Shown here in pieces: positions 44,105 to 52,320 of a stretch of 64,000 nucleotides of DNA. The DNA lies in the NCBI RefSeq assembly GCF_900141755.1, contig NZ_LT670844.1, positions 5,084,001-5,148,000 of the forward strand. Direction: 5' to 3'. Position 1 is the stretch's first letter. Each line of letters starts with the position of its first letter. Both the position numbers and the translations under genes were made by a program. Source of the DNA: Bradyrhizobium lablabi. GTDB lineage: Bacteria > Pseudomonadota > Alphaproteobacteria > Rhizobiales > Xanthobacteraceae. Under the pieces are notes generated by a model. That model worked only from the letters and a program-made list of their open reading frames with translations, did not search any database and was not told the DNA's origin.

Positions 44105-45031
44105 ATGACCACGCTCACCCTCGCAAGGCCCCGCGCCCGCCGGCTGATCTCCTGGCGGGTGCGCAAGCTCCTGATCGGCTATTCGTATCTGGTGCCGGCC
44201 GCATTGTGCATGCTCGCGACCGTCGTGGTGCCGATCATCCTCGCGATCAAGATGAGCCTCTATGCGGACGTGTTGTACAAGCCGCAGGACTATCGCTTCA
44301 TCGGGCTCGGCAACTACGTCCGCCTGGTGCAGGACCCGGTGTTCTGGCTGACGCTGTGGAATTCCGTTGTCTGGGTGTTCGGCTCGGTGATCCTGCAATT
44401 CGTGTTCGGGTTTGCCGCGGCGCTGTTGCTGCAGCAGTCTTTTCGGGGGCGCGCTCTGGTGCGCACGCTCACGCTATTGCCCTGGATCATCCCCGGCGTC
44501 GTCGTGGGACTGATCTGGGAGTGGCTCTATCAGCCGAATTACGGCGTCATCAATGATCTCCTGATCCGCCTGGGCTGGATGCATGAGCGCGTCGCGTGGC
44601 TGTCCTCGCCGGATCTCGCGATGGCGGCGGTCGTCTTCACCAATGTCTGGCGCGGTATCCCGTTCTTCGCCATCATGCTGCTGGCGGGATTGCAGGCGGT
44701 GCCGGACGAGCTGTACGAGGCGGCCCATGTCGACGGTGCCGGCGTGCTCGCGCGGTTCTGGCACATCACTTTGCCGTTGCTGCGGCCGATCATTGTGGTC
44801 GCGACAGCGACGCGGATCATCTGGACCTTCAACTATGCCGACCTGATCTTTGTGATGACCGGCGGGGGACCTGCCAACGCCACCCAGATCACCTCGACCT
44901 ATACCTTGCTGCAGGCCTATTCGAGCCTCGACTTCGGTTACGCCGGCGCGCTCTCGGTCGTGCTGCTTCTGGTGATGCTGGCCTTCACGGCGTTCTATCT
45001 TCGCGTGACAAAGGGCGTCGAGGAAACCTGA
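44105..45031 (+). CDS. ABC sugar transporter permease, MalF/UgpA-like
   Basis: The 308-residue inner-membrane protein has six membrane segments and the EAA-loop pattern AAHVDGAGVLARFWHITLPL with the terminal L-P-L-L-x-P. Its last codon overlaps the next gene (TGATG). It pairs with the second permease in the heterodimeric pore. No ATPase gene follows. Confidence 0.88.
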   Translation: MTTLTLARPRARRLISWRVRKLLIGYSYLVPAALCMLATVVVPIILAIKMSLYADVLYKPQDYRFIGLGNYVRLVQDPVFWLTLWNSVVWVFGSVILQFVFGFAAALLLQQSFRGRALVRTLTLLPWIIPGVVVGLIWEWLYQPNYGVINDLLIRLGWMHERVAWLSSPDLAMAAVVFTNVWRGIPFFAIMLLAGLQAVPDELYEAAHVDGAGVLARFWHITLPLLRPIIVVATATRIIWTFNYADLIFVMTGGGPANATQITSTYTLLQAYSSLDFGYAGALSVVLLLVMLAFTAFYLRVTKGVEET

Positions 45032-45894
45032 TGGCACGCCGCCGCACCCCGACAGATCTTGCCGAGCGCTTATTGGGCGGGCCCGTAGTCTGGATCGGCC
45101 TGACGCTGATGACCGCCTTCGCGCTCGGGCCGTTCATCTGGATGTTGCTCACATCGCTAAAAGATCGCCAGGAACTCTACGCCACGCCGCTGCAATATCT
45201 GCCGGTGCACCCGACCTTCGCAAATTACATCGACGCCTGGACCTCGCCGGTCACGCCGTTCTCGCGGTTCTTTCTCAATAGCCTGTGGGTGTGTTCGGTG
45301 ACGATGGTCTTAACCACGATCGTCTCGGTGCTTGCGGGCTACGCCATCGCCCGCTTTCGTTTCGCCGGCCGCGACGCGCTATTGTTGATCTTTCTTGCGA
45401 CGCAAATGTTTCCGAGCGTCCTGTTGATCGCGCCGCTACTGACGCAATGGCGCGCGCTCGGCCTGATCGATACCTACCAGGCGCTGATCTATTCGAACTT
45501 CTCTTTCACGGTGCCGTTCACGGTGTGGATGATGGTCGGCTATTTCTCCTCGATCCCGCGCGACCTCGAGGAAAGCGCGATGATCGACGGCTGCAATCAT
45601 TTCACAGCACTGTGCCGCATCGTGCTGCCGCTCGCCGCCCCCGGCATCGCCGCTACCGCGATCTTTGCCTTCGTCGTCTCCTGGAGCGAACTCCTGTTCG
45701 CGATCTCGTTCACGACCGAGACCAGCATGCGCACGCTGTCCGCCGGGCTGCTCTACATGGTCGGCCAATACGAAGTGCAATGGGGCCCGCTATCGGCCGG
45801 CGTCATCCTGAGCACGGTGCCCGTGGCGGTGCTGTTCAGCTTCCTGCAGCGGCATTTGATTCACGGACTGACTGCGGGGGCGGTGAAGGGGTAG
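45031..45894 (+). CDS. ABC sugar transporter permease, MalG/UgpE-like
   Basis: The 287-residue protein has six membrane segments and the EAA loop ESAMIDGCNHFTALCRIVLP. The first helix follows a short cytosolic N-terminus. ATG 45031 is translationally coupled to the upstream permease stop. It is the last gene of the operon, so the energising ATPase must be supplied from elsewhere. Confidence 0.88.
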   Translation: MARRRTPTDLAERLLGGPVVWIGLTLMTAFALGPFIWMLLTSLKDRQELYATPLQYLPVHPTFANYIDAWTSPVTPFSRFFLNSLWVCSVTMVLTTIVSVLAGYAIARFRFAGRDALLLIFLATQMFPSVLLIAPLLTQWRALGLIDTYQALIYSNFSFTVPFTVWMMVGYFSSIPRDLEESAMIDGCNHFTALCRIVLPLAAPGIAATAIFAFVVSWSELLFAISFTTETSMRTLSAGLLYMVGQYEVQWGPLSAGVILSTVPVAVLFSFLQRHLIHGLTAGAVKG

Positions 45895-45898
45895 GCCT

Positions 45899-46084
45899 CT
45901 ACTTGAACGGCTCGCAATTCACGTAGCCATCGCCCAGCACGGAAAAACGCGGCGCCTTATTGTAGAAATAGCCCGCAGCTCCAGGATCGTCTTCAGGCGG
46001 GTTGGCGTTGTCCATCAGAAACACGACGTCTTCACCGATGTTGCCGCGGATCCAGCACGAGTCTTCCTTGCGCGCGACGGTCAA
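45899..46084 (-). CDS. Small hypothetical protein with TTG start (61 aa)
   Basis: The frame encodes TVARKEDSCWIRGNIGEDVV followed by FLMDNANPPEDDPGA and a final VNCEPFK. The upstream frame stays open for only eleven more codons, to a stop. Two cysteines and an aromatic middle look protein-like, but there is no clear ribosome site and the stop lies 4 bp from the permease gene end. Confidence 0.4.
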   Translation of the reverse strand: MTVARKEDSCWIRGNIGEDVVFLMDNANPPEDDPGAAGYFYNKAPRFSVLGDGYVNCEPFK

Positions 46085-46204
46085 GCGGAGGACGACGAGG
46101 CAAACGCCAGTTTGCCATCAGATCATCTGCGCCTATCGCGCGAGGGCGTGGCACCGTGCTAGCCTTGCTCGGGCATCGCCGGAAACTGTCGGAGCAGGCC
46201 TTTC

Positions 46205-47167
46205 ATGGGTATGCGGATCAGTCGCAGCATCGAACTGTTGGAGCAGGATCAGGCGATCTATTATGACGGTCCGCATAGTGGCCATGTGCTGACCCATGCG
46301 CAGGGTCGCATCGATGCTGCTACCTGGGCCGACTACATGAACGTCGGCATGGAGCACGGCTCGTTCGACATGGCCGGCCTTGCCGAGTACATGCGCGGCA
46401 TGGTCGATGCCGGGCCGACACGGTCGGGACACCGCACGCCGACGGTGATCGTCGAGGCGCCGGTGAATGGCATAGACGCCGCGCATGTACGTTACAACGC
46501 CTGGCAGTTCCGCCAGATCCTGGGCCGCGGGGTGCACGGCATCCTGCTGTGCCAGGCGGAGACCGCCGACGCGGTGCGGGCATTCGTGGAATCCTGCCGT
46601 TATCCGCACAACACGATTGGCGTCGATCCCGCGATCCCGTCGCCGCTGGCACGGATGGAGGGAGCGGCACGGGCGAGGGACGGCGGGATCGATACCGCCG
46701 GCCGCAAGCTGTTGGGCATCGGCACACGGGGGCGCGGATCGGAAACAACTGCAGCGCCGATCTGGGGCCTGTCGACCGAGGAATATCTGGAGCGCTGCGA
46801 TCCCTGGCCGCTCAATCCGAAGGGTGAACTGTTACTGGGGGTGAAGCTGGAAAGCCCCGAAGGCGTCGCCAATTGCGAAGAGATCCTCAGCGTGCCGGGG
46901 CTGGGATTTGCCGAGATCGGCCCGGGGGACTTAAGTCTTTCGCTCGGCTACCTCACCATTCCACGCGAGCCTTACCCACTGGAAATGCAGACGGCGCGCG
47001 ACCGCATCCTGGCGGCGTGCCGCAACAACGGCATCGCTTTCCTGCAGGGCTGCACGGCGGACAACGTGACCGAGCGGATCGACGAGGGCGTGCGCGTGAT
47101 CGCGGGGCATAGCGAGGCAACCGCAATCAAAGGCCGGGCTCACCAGAAGCGGAAGTTGCCGGTGTGA
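46205..47167 (+). CDS. HpcH/HpaI-family aldolase
   Basis: The 320-residue protein belongs to the class II pyruvate aldolase group. The metal-binding Glu lies in VKLESPEGVANCEEIL and the Asp in GFAEIGPGDLSLSLGY, and the substrate-loop Arg follows the HGILLCQAETADAVR strand. Such enzymes cleave 4-hydroxy-2-oxo acids to pyruvate and an aldehyde. GGAGCAGG lies upstream of ATG 46205. It is beside the sugar ABC operon and could complete a catabolic unit with it. Confidence 0.85.
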   Translation: MGMRISRSIELLEQDQAIYYDGPHSGHVLTHAQGRIDAATWADYMNVGMEHGSFDMAGLAEYMRGMVDAGPTRSGHRTPTVIVEAPVNGIDAAHVRYNAWQFRQILGRGVHGILLCQAETADAVRAFVESCRYPHNTIGVDPAIPSPLARMEGAARARDGGIDTAGRKLLGIGTRGRGSETTAAPIWGLSTEEYLERCDPWPLNPKGELLLGVKLESPEGVANCEEILSVPGLGFAEIGPGDLSLSLGYLTIPREPYPLEMQTARDRILAACRNNGIAFLQGCTADNVTERIDEGVRVIAGHSEATAIKGRAHQKRKLPV

Positions 47168-47342
47168 TAGTGGGTTACTTCGCGGCTTCAGGAATAAAAA
47201 CTTATGGTGCCCTGGCCGAGCACCTCGAACCTTTACTCACAGCCTTACTCACACGATTTTTGGTTCCGGCTGTCGTGCGAATTGCCGGCCGGCCGGCCGG
47301 CAGGCTTCGCGAGGCGGGCCTCGTGTTGCCGAGAACGGCAAA

Positions 47343-48236
47343 TCAGCCCGGGCCATCACATGCGAAGTGGCCACGCAACAGATTTACGAGGTCCTTTGGC
47401 TTGTCCTCCTGCACGTTGTGGCTCGCATCCGCAATGATTTGCCAGCGGCCGTTGGGGAACGCGCGAGCAAAAGCATCAGCATTTTCTTCCGTAAGCACAG
47501 CGCTGCCACCTCCTTTCACGATCAACACCGGGCAGGATATCGTCCGCGCAAGTCCGGCAAGCTCCGATAGCTTGCCGAGGATGTGCTCGAAATCGGCTGG
47601 CCGACGACGATCCATTTTCCAGGCGACGCCTGCAGGCGTCGTCTTGAGATTGCGCTGGAAGCGATATTGGATCTTATCTCGATCAGCGCTTCGGCTCGAA
47701 GCTATCGCGCTGTCAACGAGCTGTTCGACACTTTGCCCCGACCGGACGTGGTCGAAGAACTGGCGCATCGGCGCCGTCGACTCAAAATTCACCTTTGGAC
47801 CGACATCAATGAACGCGAGAGTTCTCAGGCGACCCGGATTGGTTGCCGCAAAATGTCCGGCCACACAGCCGCCAAGCGACATGCCGACGAGATGAAAGCT
47901 CGACCAATCCTGCGTATCCGCGAAAGCCGCAATATCGTCGACCAACGTGCCGATCGAACTATCGTTCGCCCGATCGCTATCGCCGTGCCCGCGCAATTCA
48001 AGCGCGACACAATGATAGCAGTCGCTGATCTCGAGGCAGACAAGATCGAATGTGTGCGCGGTCAATGCGCCGCCATGCAGGAAGAGCGCGACGGGACCAT
48101 TGTCCGGCCAATCGAGGTAGCTGAGGCGAATGCCTGAGGCGAGTGTCTGCCATTTTCGGGTTGGCAGCCTGGCCGGCTCAAACCGGATGTTCTCGCGGGA
48201 CGCAAGCTTGCGCAGGAGTGCCCATTCATCGGTCAT
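47343..48236 (-). CDS. Alpha/beta-hydrolase
   Basis: The 297-residue protein has the hydrolase core ALFLHGGALTAHTFD (oxyanion region), LELRGHGDSDRA, the nucleophile elbow VGMSLGG, and a C-terminal DASHNVQEDKP with the catalytic His. ATG 48236 is taken; the open frame continues upstream through the palindromic repeat and the tRNA gene and cannot be coding there. Substrate unknown. Confidence 0.85.
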   Translation of the reverse strand: MTDEWALLRKLASRENIRFEPARLPTRKWQTLASGIRLSYLDWPDNGPVALFLHGGALTAHTFDLVCLEISDCYHCVALELRGHGDSDRANDSSIGTLVDDIAAFADTQDWSSFHLVGMSLGGCVAGHFAATNPGRLRTLAFIDVGPKVNFESTAPMRQFFDHVRSGQSVEQLVDSAIASSRSADRDKIQYRFQRNLKTTPAGVAWKMDRRRPADFEHILGKLSELAGLARTISCPVLIVKGGGSAVLTEENADAFARAFPNGRWQIIADASHNVQEDKPKDLVNLLRGHFACDGPG

Positions 48237-48302
48237 TGGCCGAGAAGCCTTTCCATGCGTTGCTATGCTGATCGAGCCCGCCTTCGCCAAGGCTACGGCG
48301 GG

Positions 48303-48366
48303 CAACCTACGCTGCTTCGCCGCTCCGGTTGGCCCGCCAACCGAAGCTGCGAAGCAGCGTAGGTTG
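48303..48366. repeat. Palindromic repeat abutting the 3' end of tRNA-Leu
   Basis: CAACCTACGCTGCTTCGC (48303-48320) pairs exactly with GCGAAGCAGCGTAGGTTG (48349-48366) and encloses a second stem GGTTGG/CCAACC. The outer right arm runs into the tRNA's CCA. The neighbouring CTTCGCCAAGGCTACGGCGG also belongs to a dispersed repeat known from this lineage. Confidence 0.75.
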
Positions 48367-48449
48367 GTGCCCCTGGCCGGAATCGAACCAGCACTCCTTG
48401 CGGAACTCGATTTTGAGTCGAGCGCGTCTACCAGTTCCGCCACAGGGGC
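48365..48449 (-). tRNA. tRNA-Leu, anticodon CAA
   Basis: On the minus strand the 85-nt sequence starts GCCCCUGUGGCGGAACUGG and ends GGGGCACCA, with CCA encoded. The anticodon arm is CUCGA-CUCAAAA-UCGAG, giving anticodon CAA. A long variable arm (UUCCGCAAGGAG) and the T-arm GGUUCGAUUCC confirm a class II leucine tRNA reading UUG. Confidence 0.95.
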
Positions 48450-48495
48450 ATTTCGCACCCTAAAGCCGGAAAGCCCGAGGTCACGAAGCCGGCGG

Positions 48496-48523
48496 AATAT
48501 AGCGGGCGGCCAAGCCCGGTCAA
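48496..48523 (-). promoter_or_regulatory. Sigma-70 promoter of tRNA-Leu
   Basis: On the minus strand TTGACC (48523-48518) is followed after 16 bp by TATATT (48501-48496), 46 bp upstream of the mature tRNA 5' end. This is one of the best sigma-70 matches in the window. Confidence 0.6.
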
Positions 48524-48669
48524 CCCGCGGCGATGTGATTGCAGCCCTCCTCGACAGCTGCGGTTTCGGAGGCTAGGACGCTGGCGGAGCGGCTTATCGC
48601 TTGGGCGCGGCGTTCTCTTAAAGCCGCCTGTCCCTGTTTTTTGGCGTATCCCGGCCCCTGGAGGCGAAT

Positions 48670-49212
48670 GTGACGTCCGATACGACCGCAATCCCCACGC
48701 TTCGGCATAATAACGACGCCAACCCCGCGCTGACGGCGGCGCTGGCGATCCTTGTGATCGCTGCGGCGACGATTGCGGGGGCCTGGTTCTTTCAGCTCGT
48801 GCTGGAAATCCTGCCCTGTCCGCTGTGCCTGGAGCAGCGCTACGCCTATTATGCGATCATCCCATTCGCGGCGCTGGTCGCGCTCGCCGCGGCGCGCGGT
48901 GTGCCGCGCGCGGTGCTCAGCGCCGGCCTCGTCATCATCGCGCTCGCAGCGCTCGGCAATGCCGGGCTCGGCACCTATCACTCAGGCGTCGAGTGGCAGC
49001 TTTGGCAGGGGCCGACCGATTGCACCGGCCCGGTCGGCAATCTCGGCAGCGCCGGCACGCTGCTGCAGCGGCTCGACACCGTCAAAGTGATCCGTTGCGA
49101 CGAGGTGCAGTGGCGCTTTCTCGGCCTCTCGCTCGCCGGCTACAACGTGCTGATCTCGCTATTGATGGCCGCGATCGCAGCCTGGGGCATCGTCAGGACG
49201 GCCAGGCGCTAG
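48670..49212 (+). CDS. dsbB: Disulfide bond formation protein DsbB
   Basis: The 180-residue inner-membrane protein re-oxidises a periplasmic DsbA using quinone. Four membrane helices carry the first redox pair Cys50-Cys53 in CPLCLEQR and the second pair Cys119 (PTDCTGP) and Cys144 (VIRCDEV). GTG 48670 has GGAGGCG 5-11 bp upstream. A DsbA-like protein is encoded 6 kb away. Confidence 0.9.
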   Translation: MTSDTTAIPTLRHNNDANPALTAALAILVIAAATIAGAWFFQLVLEILPCPLCLEQRYAYYAIIPFAALVALAAARGVPRAVLSAGLVIIALAALGNAGLGTYHSGVEWQLWQGPTDCTGPVGNLGSAGTLLQRLDTVKVIRCDEVQWRFLGLSLAGYNVLISLLMAAIAAWGIVRTARR

Positions 49213-49213
49213 A

Positions 49214-49310
49214 CCTCATGGTGAGGAGGCGCATTAGCGCCGTCTCGAACCATGCAGGCCCGTGGCCCATCCTTCGAGACGCGCGCAAAAGCGCGCTCCT
49301 CAGGATGAGG
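49214..49310. repeat. Dispersed intergenic repeat with two hairpins
   Basis: The element runs from CCTCATGGTGAGGAGGCGC to CTCCTCAGGATGAGG, with a GGCGC-ATTA-GCGCC hairpin and a GCGCGC-AAAA-GCGCGC hairpin. I recognise this as a repeat found many times in Bradyrhizobiaceae genomes. It fills the space between dsbB and the AbrB-family gene. Confidence 0.7.
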
Positions 49311-49318
49311 ACCGTCGA

Positions 49319-50404
49319 TTAATCATCCACGTCGTCCTGCGGCCGTCCGAACAGATGGACGATGCCGGGGGTTGCGATGGTGACAAAGACAAAACGCGAC
49401 AGATGATGCGCGCCGACGAAGATCGGGTCGATATGCAAGGTTAGCGCCAGCGCCAGCATGGCGTCCATCGCCCCCGGCGCGAAGGCGACGATGACGTCGG
49501 ACACCCGCACCTGCGTGGTCAGCGCGATCACCGCGACGAAGATCCCGGAAATCAAAATTGCGATCGCGAACGAGCCGAGCGCCGCGTGGATATGGCCGAC
49601 CAGGACCTTGGCGTTCATTTTCGCAAAACGGCTGCCGATCAGCGAGCCGACCCCGACCAGCGCCACGCCGCGCACCCATGGCGGCAGGCCGCCCTCGACC
49701 CATCCGGCACCATGCAGCACGCTGGAGGCGATCATCGCGCCGAACATCCAGCTCGCCGGAAATTTCAGAAGCCGCAAGCATAGCGCCAGCGCCAGCGAGG
49801 CGCCGATCAGTTCGAGAAGTTCGAGCGGGGAGGCGACCGCCATGACCATGGTCGGTGGCGCCGACGGCGCGACCCCGGTCAGCGCCAGCACCAGCGGCAG
49901 CGCGGCGGTGAGGATGATGACGCGCATGGTCTGCACCACGGCGATCGCCGGCAGGTCGGCGCCGCGCTCGACCGCGAGGATGGTGATCTGCGACAGCGCG
50001 CCGGGGCTTCCGGCCAGAAACGCCGACGTGCGGTCCCAGCCATGCCTGCGCTGCAGATAAAGGCTGGAGCCGAAGGTCGAGCAAAACGTCGCCAGCGCCA
50101 GTAGACCGATGGTCAGCGGATAGGCGCCCATATGCTGGATCAATTGCCGCGACACCACCGAGCCGATCGAAATTCCTAATAGGACCAGCACGGTCTGGGT
50201 GATGTGCGCAGGGACGCTGAGCGGCCGGCCGGCCAACGCCGCGGCGCCGACCGCGATCATGGCGCCGGAAATCAACCCGCCTGGAAGGTTTGCCCAAAGA
50301 AACAGCAAGCCACCGGCGCTGCCGATGACGAGCGTTTCGAGCATATTGAGGATCTTGGCGCGGCTTTCGCTGGAAAGCGCCATCGCTGCGGTGATTTGCT
50401 TCAC
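49319..50404 (-). CDS. AbrB-family inner-membrane protein (PF05145)
   Basis: The 361-residue protein has about ten membrane segments in two similar halves, each with a P-G-G/G-A pattern (NLPGGLISGAMIAVG, SPGALSQI, APGAMDAMLALAL). This matches the family once annotated as ammonia monooxygenase and named AbrB after an Escherichia coli protein, not the DNA-binding AbrB. The role is unclear; transport is likely. Confidence 0.85.
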   Translation of the reverse strand: MKQITAAMALSSESRAKILNMLETLVIGSAGGLLFLWANLPGGLISGAMIAVGAAALAGRPLSVPAHITQTVLVLLGISIGSVVSRQLIQHMGAYPLTIGLLALATFCSTFGSSLYLQRRHGWDRTSAFLAGSPGALSQITILAVERGADLPAIAVVQTMRVIILTAALPLVLALTGVAPSAPPTMVMAVASPLELLELIGASLALALCLRLLKFPASWMFGAMIASSVLHGAGWVEGGLPPWVRGVALVGVGSLIGSRFAKMNAKVLVGHIHAALGSFAIAILISGIFVAVIALTTQVRVSDVIVAFAPGAMDAMLALALTLHIDPIFVGAHHLSRFVFVTIATPGIVHLFGRPQDDVDD

Positions 50405-50506
50405 GCCGCCTTATGGCAAATCCGCGGAGCCGGGACAAATGCGCAACGCACATGCAGCATTGCGTGGCGGGTGCGGTGCAGCCGATTGGGTTCGGCACCA
50501 TACACC

Positions 50507-50612
50507 ACTGTCATCGCCCGGCTTGACCGGGCGACCCAGTATTCCAGAGGCGCCAGTGATGAATCGAGAGGCCGCGGCGTACTGGATCACCCGGTCAAGC
50601 CGGGTGATGACA
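50507..50612. repeat. Dispersed palindromic intergenic repeat
   Basis: ACTGTCATCGCCCGGCTTGA near the left end pairs with TCAAGCCGGGTGATGACAG near the right end, with ACCCAGTATTCCAGAG and GCGTACTGGATCAC inside. The element is a well-known Bradyrhizobium intergenic palindrome. It lies between the AbrB-family and PsiF-like genes. Confidence 0.75.
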
Positions 50613-50667
50613 GCTGTGGGCCTCCCGCCGCGCGCTTCCTAGCCGAGTGCGAAGCTGCGCCTTCCGC

Positions 50668-50943
50668 TCACTTCTTGTCGGCAGCGGGTGCAGCGCCCTT
50701 GTCGGCGGCGGCCTTCTTGCATTCGGAACGGAATTTCTTGCGCTCCTTGCCGTGCAGTCCCTTGGCGTCGGCTTCCTTGGAGCATTCGAGCGATTCCGCC
50801 GTCTGCGGTTTGGCGGCCTTCTTTTCCGCGGGCGCCATTTTCGGCGCGGGCGTGGTGGGTGCCGGGGTTTGCGCGAACGCCGTGCCTAGCAGGAACAGGG
50901 ATGCGATGGCGGTCGCGGCGACGCGGGAGGAAACTGTCTTCAT
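50668..50943 (-). CDS. PsiF-repeat exported protein
   Basis: The 91-residue protein has a signal peptide (cleavage near AFA-QTP), a Pro/Ala/Lys linker and a single PsiF repeat, ECSKEADAKGLHGKERKKFR followed by SECKKA. PsiF was named as phosphate-starvation inducible in Escherichia coli. GAGGTGC lies upstream of ATG 50943. It is divergent from a Cys-containing exported protein of related style. Confidence 0.82.
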   Translation of the reverse strand: MKTVSSRVAATAIASLFLLGTAFAQTPAPTTPAPKMAPAEKKAAKPQTAESLECSKEADAKGLHGKERKKFRSECKKAAADKGAAPAADKK

Positions 50944-51131
50944 GGGAGCACCTCGGGTTGAAGAGGGGCGCAACGTCGCGCCGCGATGCTGAACCGCGGA
51001 TGAATGAAGCACTATCGCCGGCGCATGTGCGACGCGATATTTTGGAACAGCGAAAGGATAGCTGCTTTGTCGCGCGTCGACGCTGCGCTAGGATGGGGAA
51101 CTTCAGATCGCCACGTCCAAGGAGACCAAGC

Positions 51132-51626
51132 ATGACCATTCAAGCAAAATTAAAATTATTATGTGCCGTTGCGGTGACGGGTTTTGCCGCGCTTTCGGCC
51201 ATCGCGCCGGCGCAAGCCCTGACCACGCAGGAATGCAGTGCGAAATATCAGGCTGCCAAGACCGCCGGCACGCTCGGTGGCCAGAAGTGGAACGATTTCC
51301 GCAAAGCCCAGTGCGGCGCCGACGCGACGCCGGTCGCCGCGCCCGCGGCTGCGCCTGCTCCCGCGCCAGCGCCGGCGGCACCAAAAGAGGCCAAGAAGGA
51401 AGCAGCACCCGCGGCGCCGACGCTGACGCTGCCCTCCGGGCCCGCCGTGTTCCCGAGCGCGGTCGATCCGAAATACGCCAAGGAGAGCGCGGGCAAGGCG
51501 CGGATGCACACCTGCGTCGATCAGTACAACGCCAACAAGGCCACCAACGGCAATGGCGGCCTGAAGTGGATCGAGAAGGGCGGCGGCTATTACAGCCAGT
51601 GCAATACCAAGCTGAAGGGCGCCTGA
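51132..51626 (+). CDS. Exported two-lobed Cys protein with Ala/Pro linker (164 aa)
   Basis: A signal peptide (AVAVTGFAALSAIAPAQA) is followed by lobe one, CSAKYQAAKTAGTLGGQKWN then KAQC, an Ala/Pro-rich linker (about 66-100), and lobe two with HTCVDQYNANKATNGNGGLK then SQCNTKLKGA. The two lobes look like diverged copies of one motif (C, about 22-30 residues, C, ending with a G-x-K-W-x core). No activity is known. It is divergent from the PsiF gene. Confidence 0.78.
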   Translation: MTIQAKLKLLCAVAVTGFAALSAIAPAQALTTQECSAKYQAAKTAGTLGGQKWNDFRKAQCGADATPVAAPAAAPAPAPAPAAPKEAKKEAAPAAPTLTLPSGPAVFPSAVDPKYAKESAGKARMHTCVDQYNANKATNGNGGLKWIEKGGGYYSQCNTKLKGA

Positions 51627-51634
51627 TCAAGGCC

Positions 51635-51667
51635 GACGCGGCCGGATTTATTTACTCCGGCCGCGTC
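51635..51667. terminator. Bidirectional terminator between convergent genes
   Basis: GACGCGGCCGGA (51635-51646) and TCCGGCCGCGTC (51656-51667) form a perfect 12-bp stem with a TTTATTTAC loop. The right arm overlaps the stop of the TetR gene by two bases. Confidence 0.75.
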
Positions 51668-52223
51668 AGACCTCGTCGTCGAGCAGCTTTTCGGCCGACC
51701 TTGCGATCAGTTGCGCGCGCTTGCGCGGGCCGCGCTCGAGAAACAGCAAGCTCTGGCCAAAGATAAAGCAATAAAACAGGAATGCCTCCGCCTCGGCTTC
51801 TTCAGGTGCGAGCCCGGTCGCGCGATAAAGCTGTCCGACATTCTTCAGCCGCGCGGCATCGACGCTTGCGACCGCCACAGCGGCTTTTTCGTCGGACCGG
51901 GCCCATTGCCGGATCGCCAGCTCGACCGCCATGCCCTCGGTATTCATGCGCTCCGAATAAAGCCTGATCAGGGCCCTCAGGCGGTCGCGCGCGGTTGCGC
52001 CCTCGAGGCTCGTCTGCTGCTCGATCGCAGCTATTCGTCCCGCGCTCCAGTCTTGCAGCATGCCCTCGAGCAAGGCCGCGCGATCCTTGAAGCGCCGATA
52101 AAAGCCACCCTTGGTGACGCCCAGGTTTTTGGCCAGAACCTCGACCCGCACGCCCTCGACGCCGGATCGCGCGAGCTCCCGGAATCCCGCCTCGATCCAG
52201 GCGTCGCCTTTGCCGCCGGTCAT
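51666..52223 (-). CDS. TetR/AcrR-family repressor
   Basis: The 185-residue protein has the N-terminal TetR helix-turn-helix (AGFRELARSGVEGVRVEVLA then KNLGVTKGGFYRRFKDRAAL) and a helical ligand domain. It is divergent from two thioesterase genes across a double operator (52245-52299) and should repress them and itself. The inducer is probably an acyl or aromatic compound related to the thioesterase substrates. Confidence 0.88.
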   Translation of the reverse strand: MTGGKGDAWIEAGFRELARSGVEGVRVEVLAKNLGVTKGGFYRRFKDRAALLEGMLQDWSAGRIAAIEQQTSLEGATARDRLRALIRLYSERMNTEGMAVELAIRQWARSDEKAAVAVASVDAARLKNVGQLYRATGLAPEEAEAEAFLFYCFIFGQSLLFLERGPRKRAQLIARSAEKLLDDEV

Positions 52224-52244
52224 GGCCTGTCACCTCGCTCCAGC

Positions 52245-52299
52245 TTGATACGGTAGCGTATTGCTAGCCCGCCGCAGGCCTGATACGCTACCGTATCAA
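52245..52299. promoter_or_regulatory. Double TetR operator, 17-bp inverted copies
   Basis: TTGATACGGTAGCGTAT (52245-52261) and ATACGCTACCGTATCAA (52283-52299) are exact reverse complements, centres 38 bp apart. Each copy contains its own dyad ATACG-N4-CGTAT. They lie between the divergent TetR and thioesterase genes; the right one ends 21 bp before ATG 52321. Confidence 0.75.
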
Positions 52300-52320
52300 A
52301 ATCGGAGGCGGGAGCGGTCG

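Noticed and set aside
48237..48458. N-terminal extension of the alpha/beta-hydrolase frame
   Set aside because: It would translate through a palindromic repeat and the tRNA-Leu gene; the conserved protein starts at 48236.
49323..50501. A 392-codon minus-strand frame
   Set aside because: It overlaps the AbrB-family gene in another frame and is Arg-rich without membrane segments, a typical shadow.
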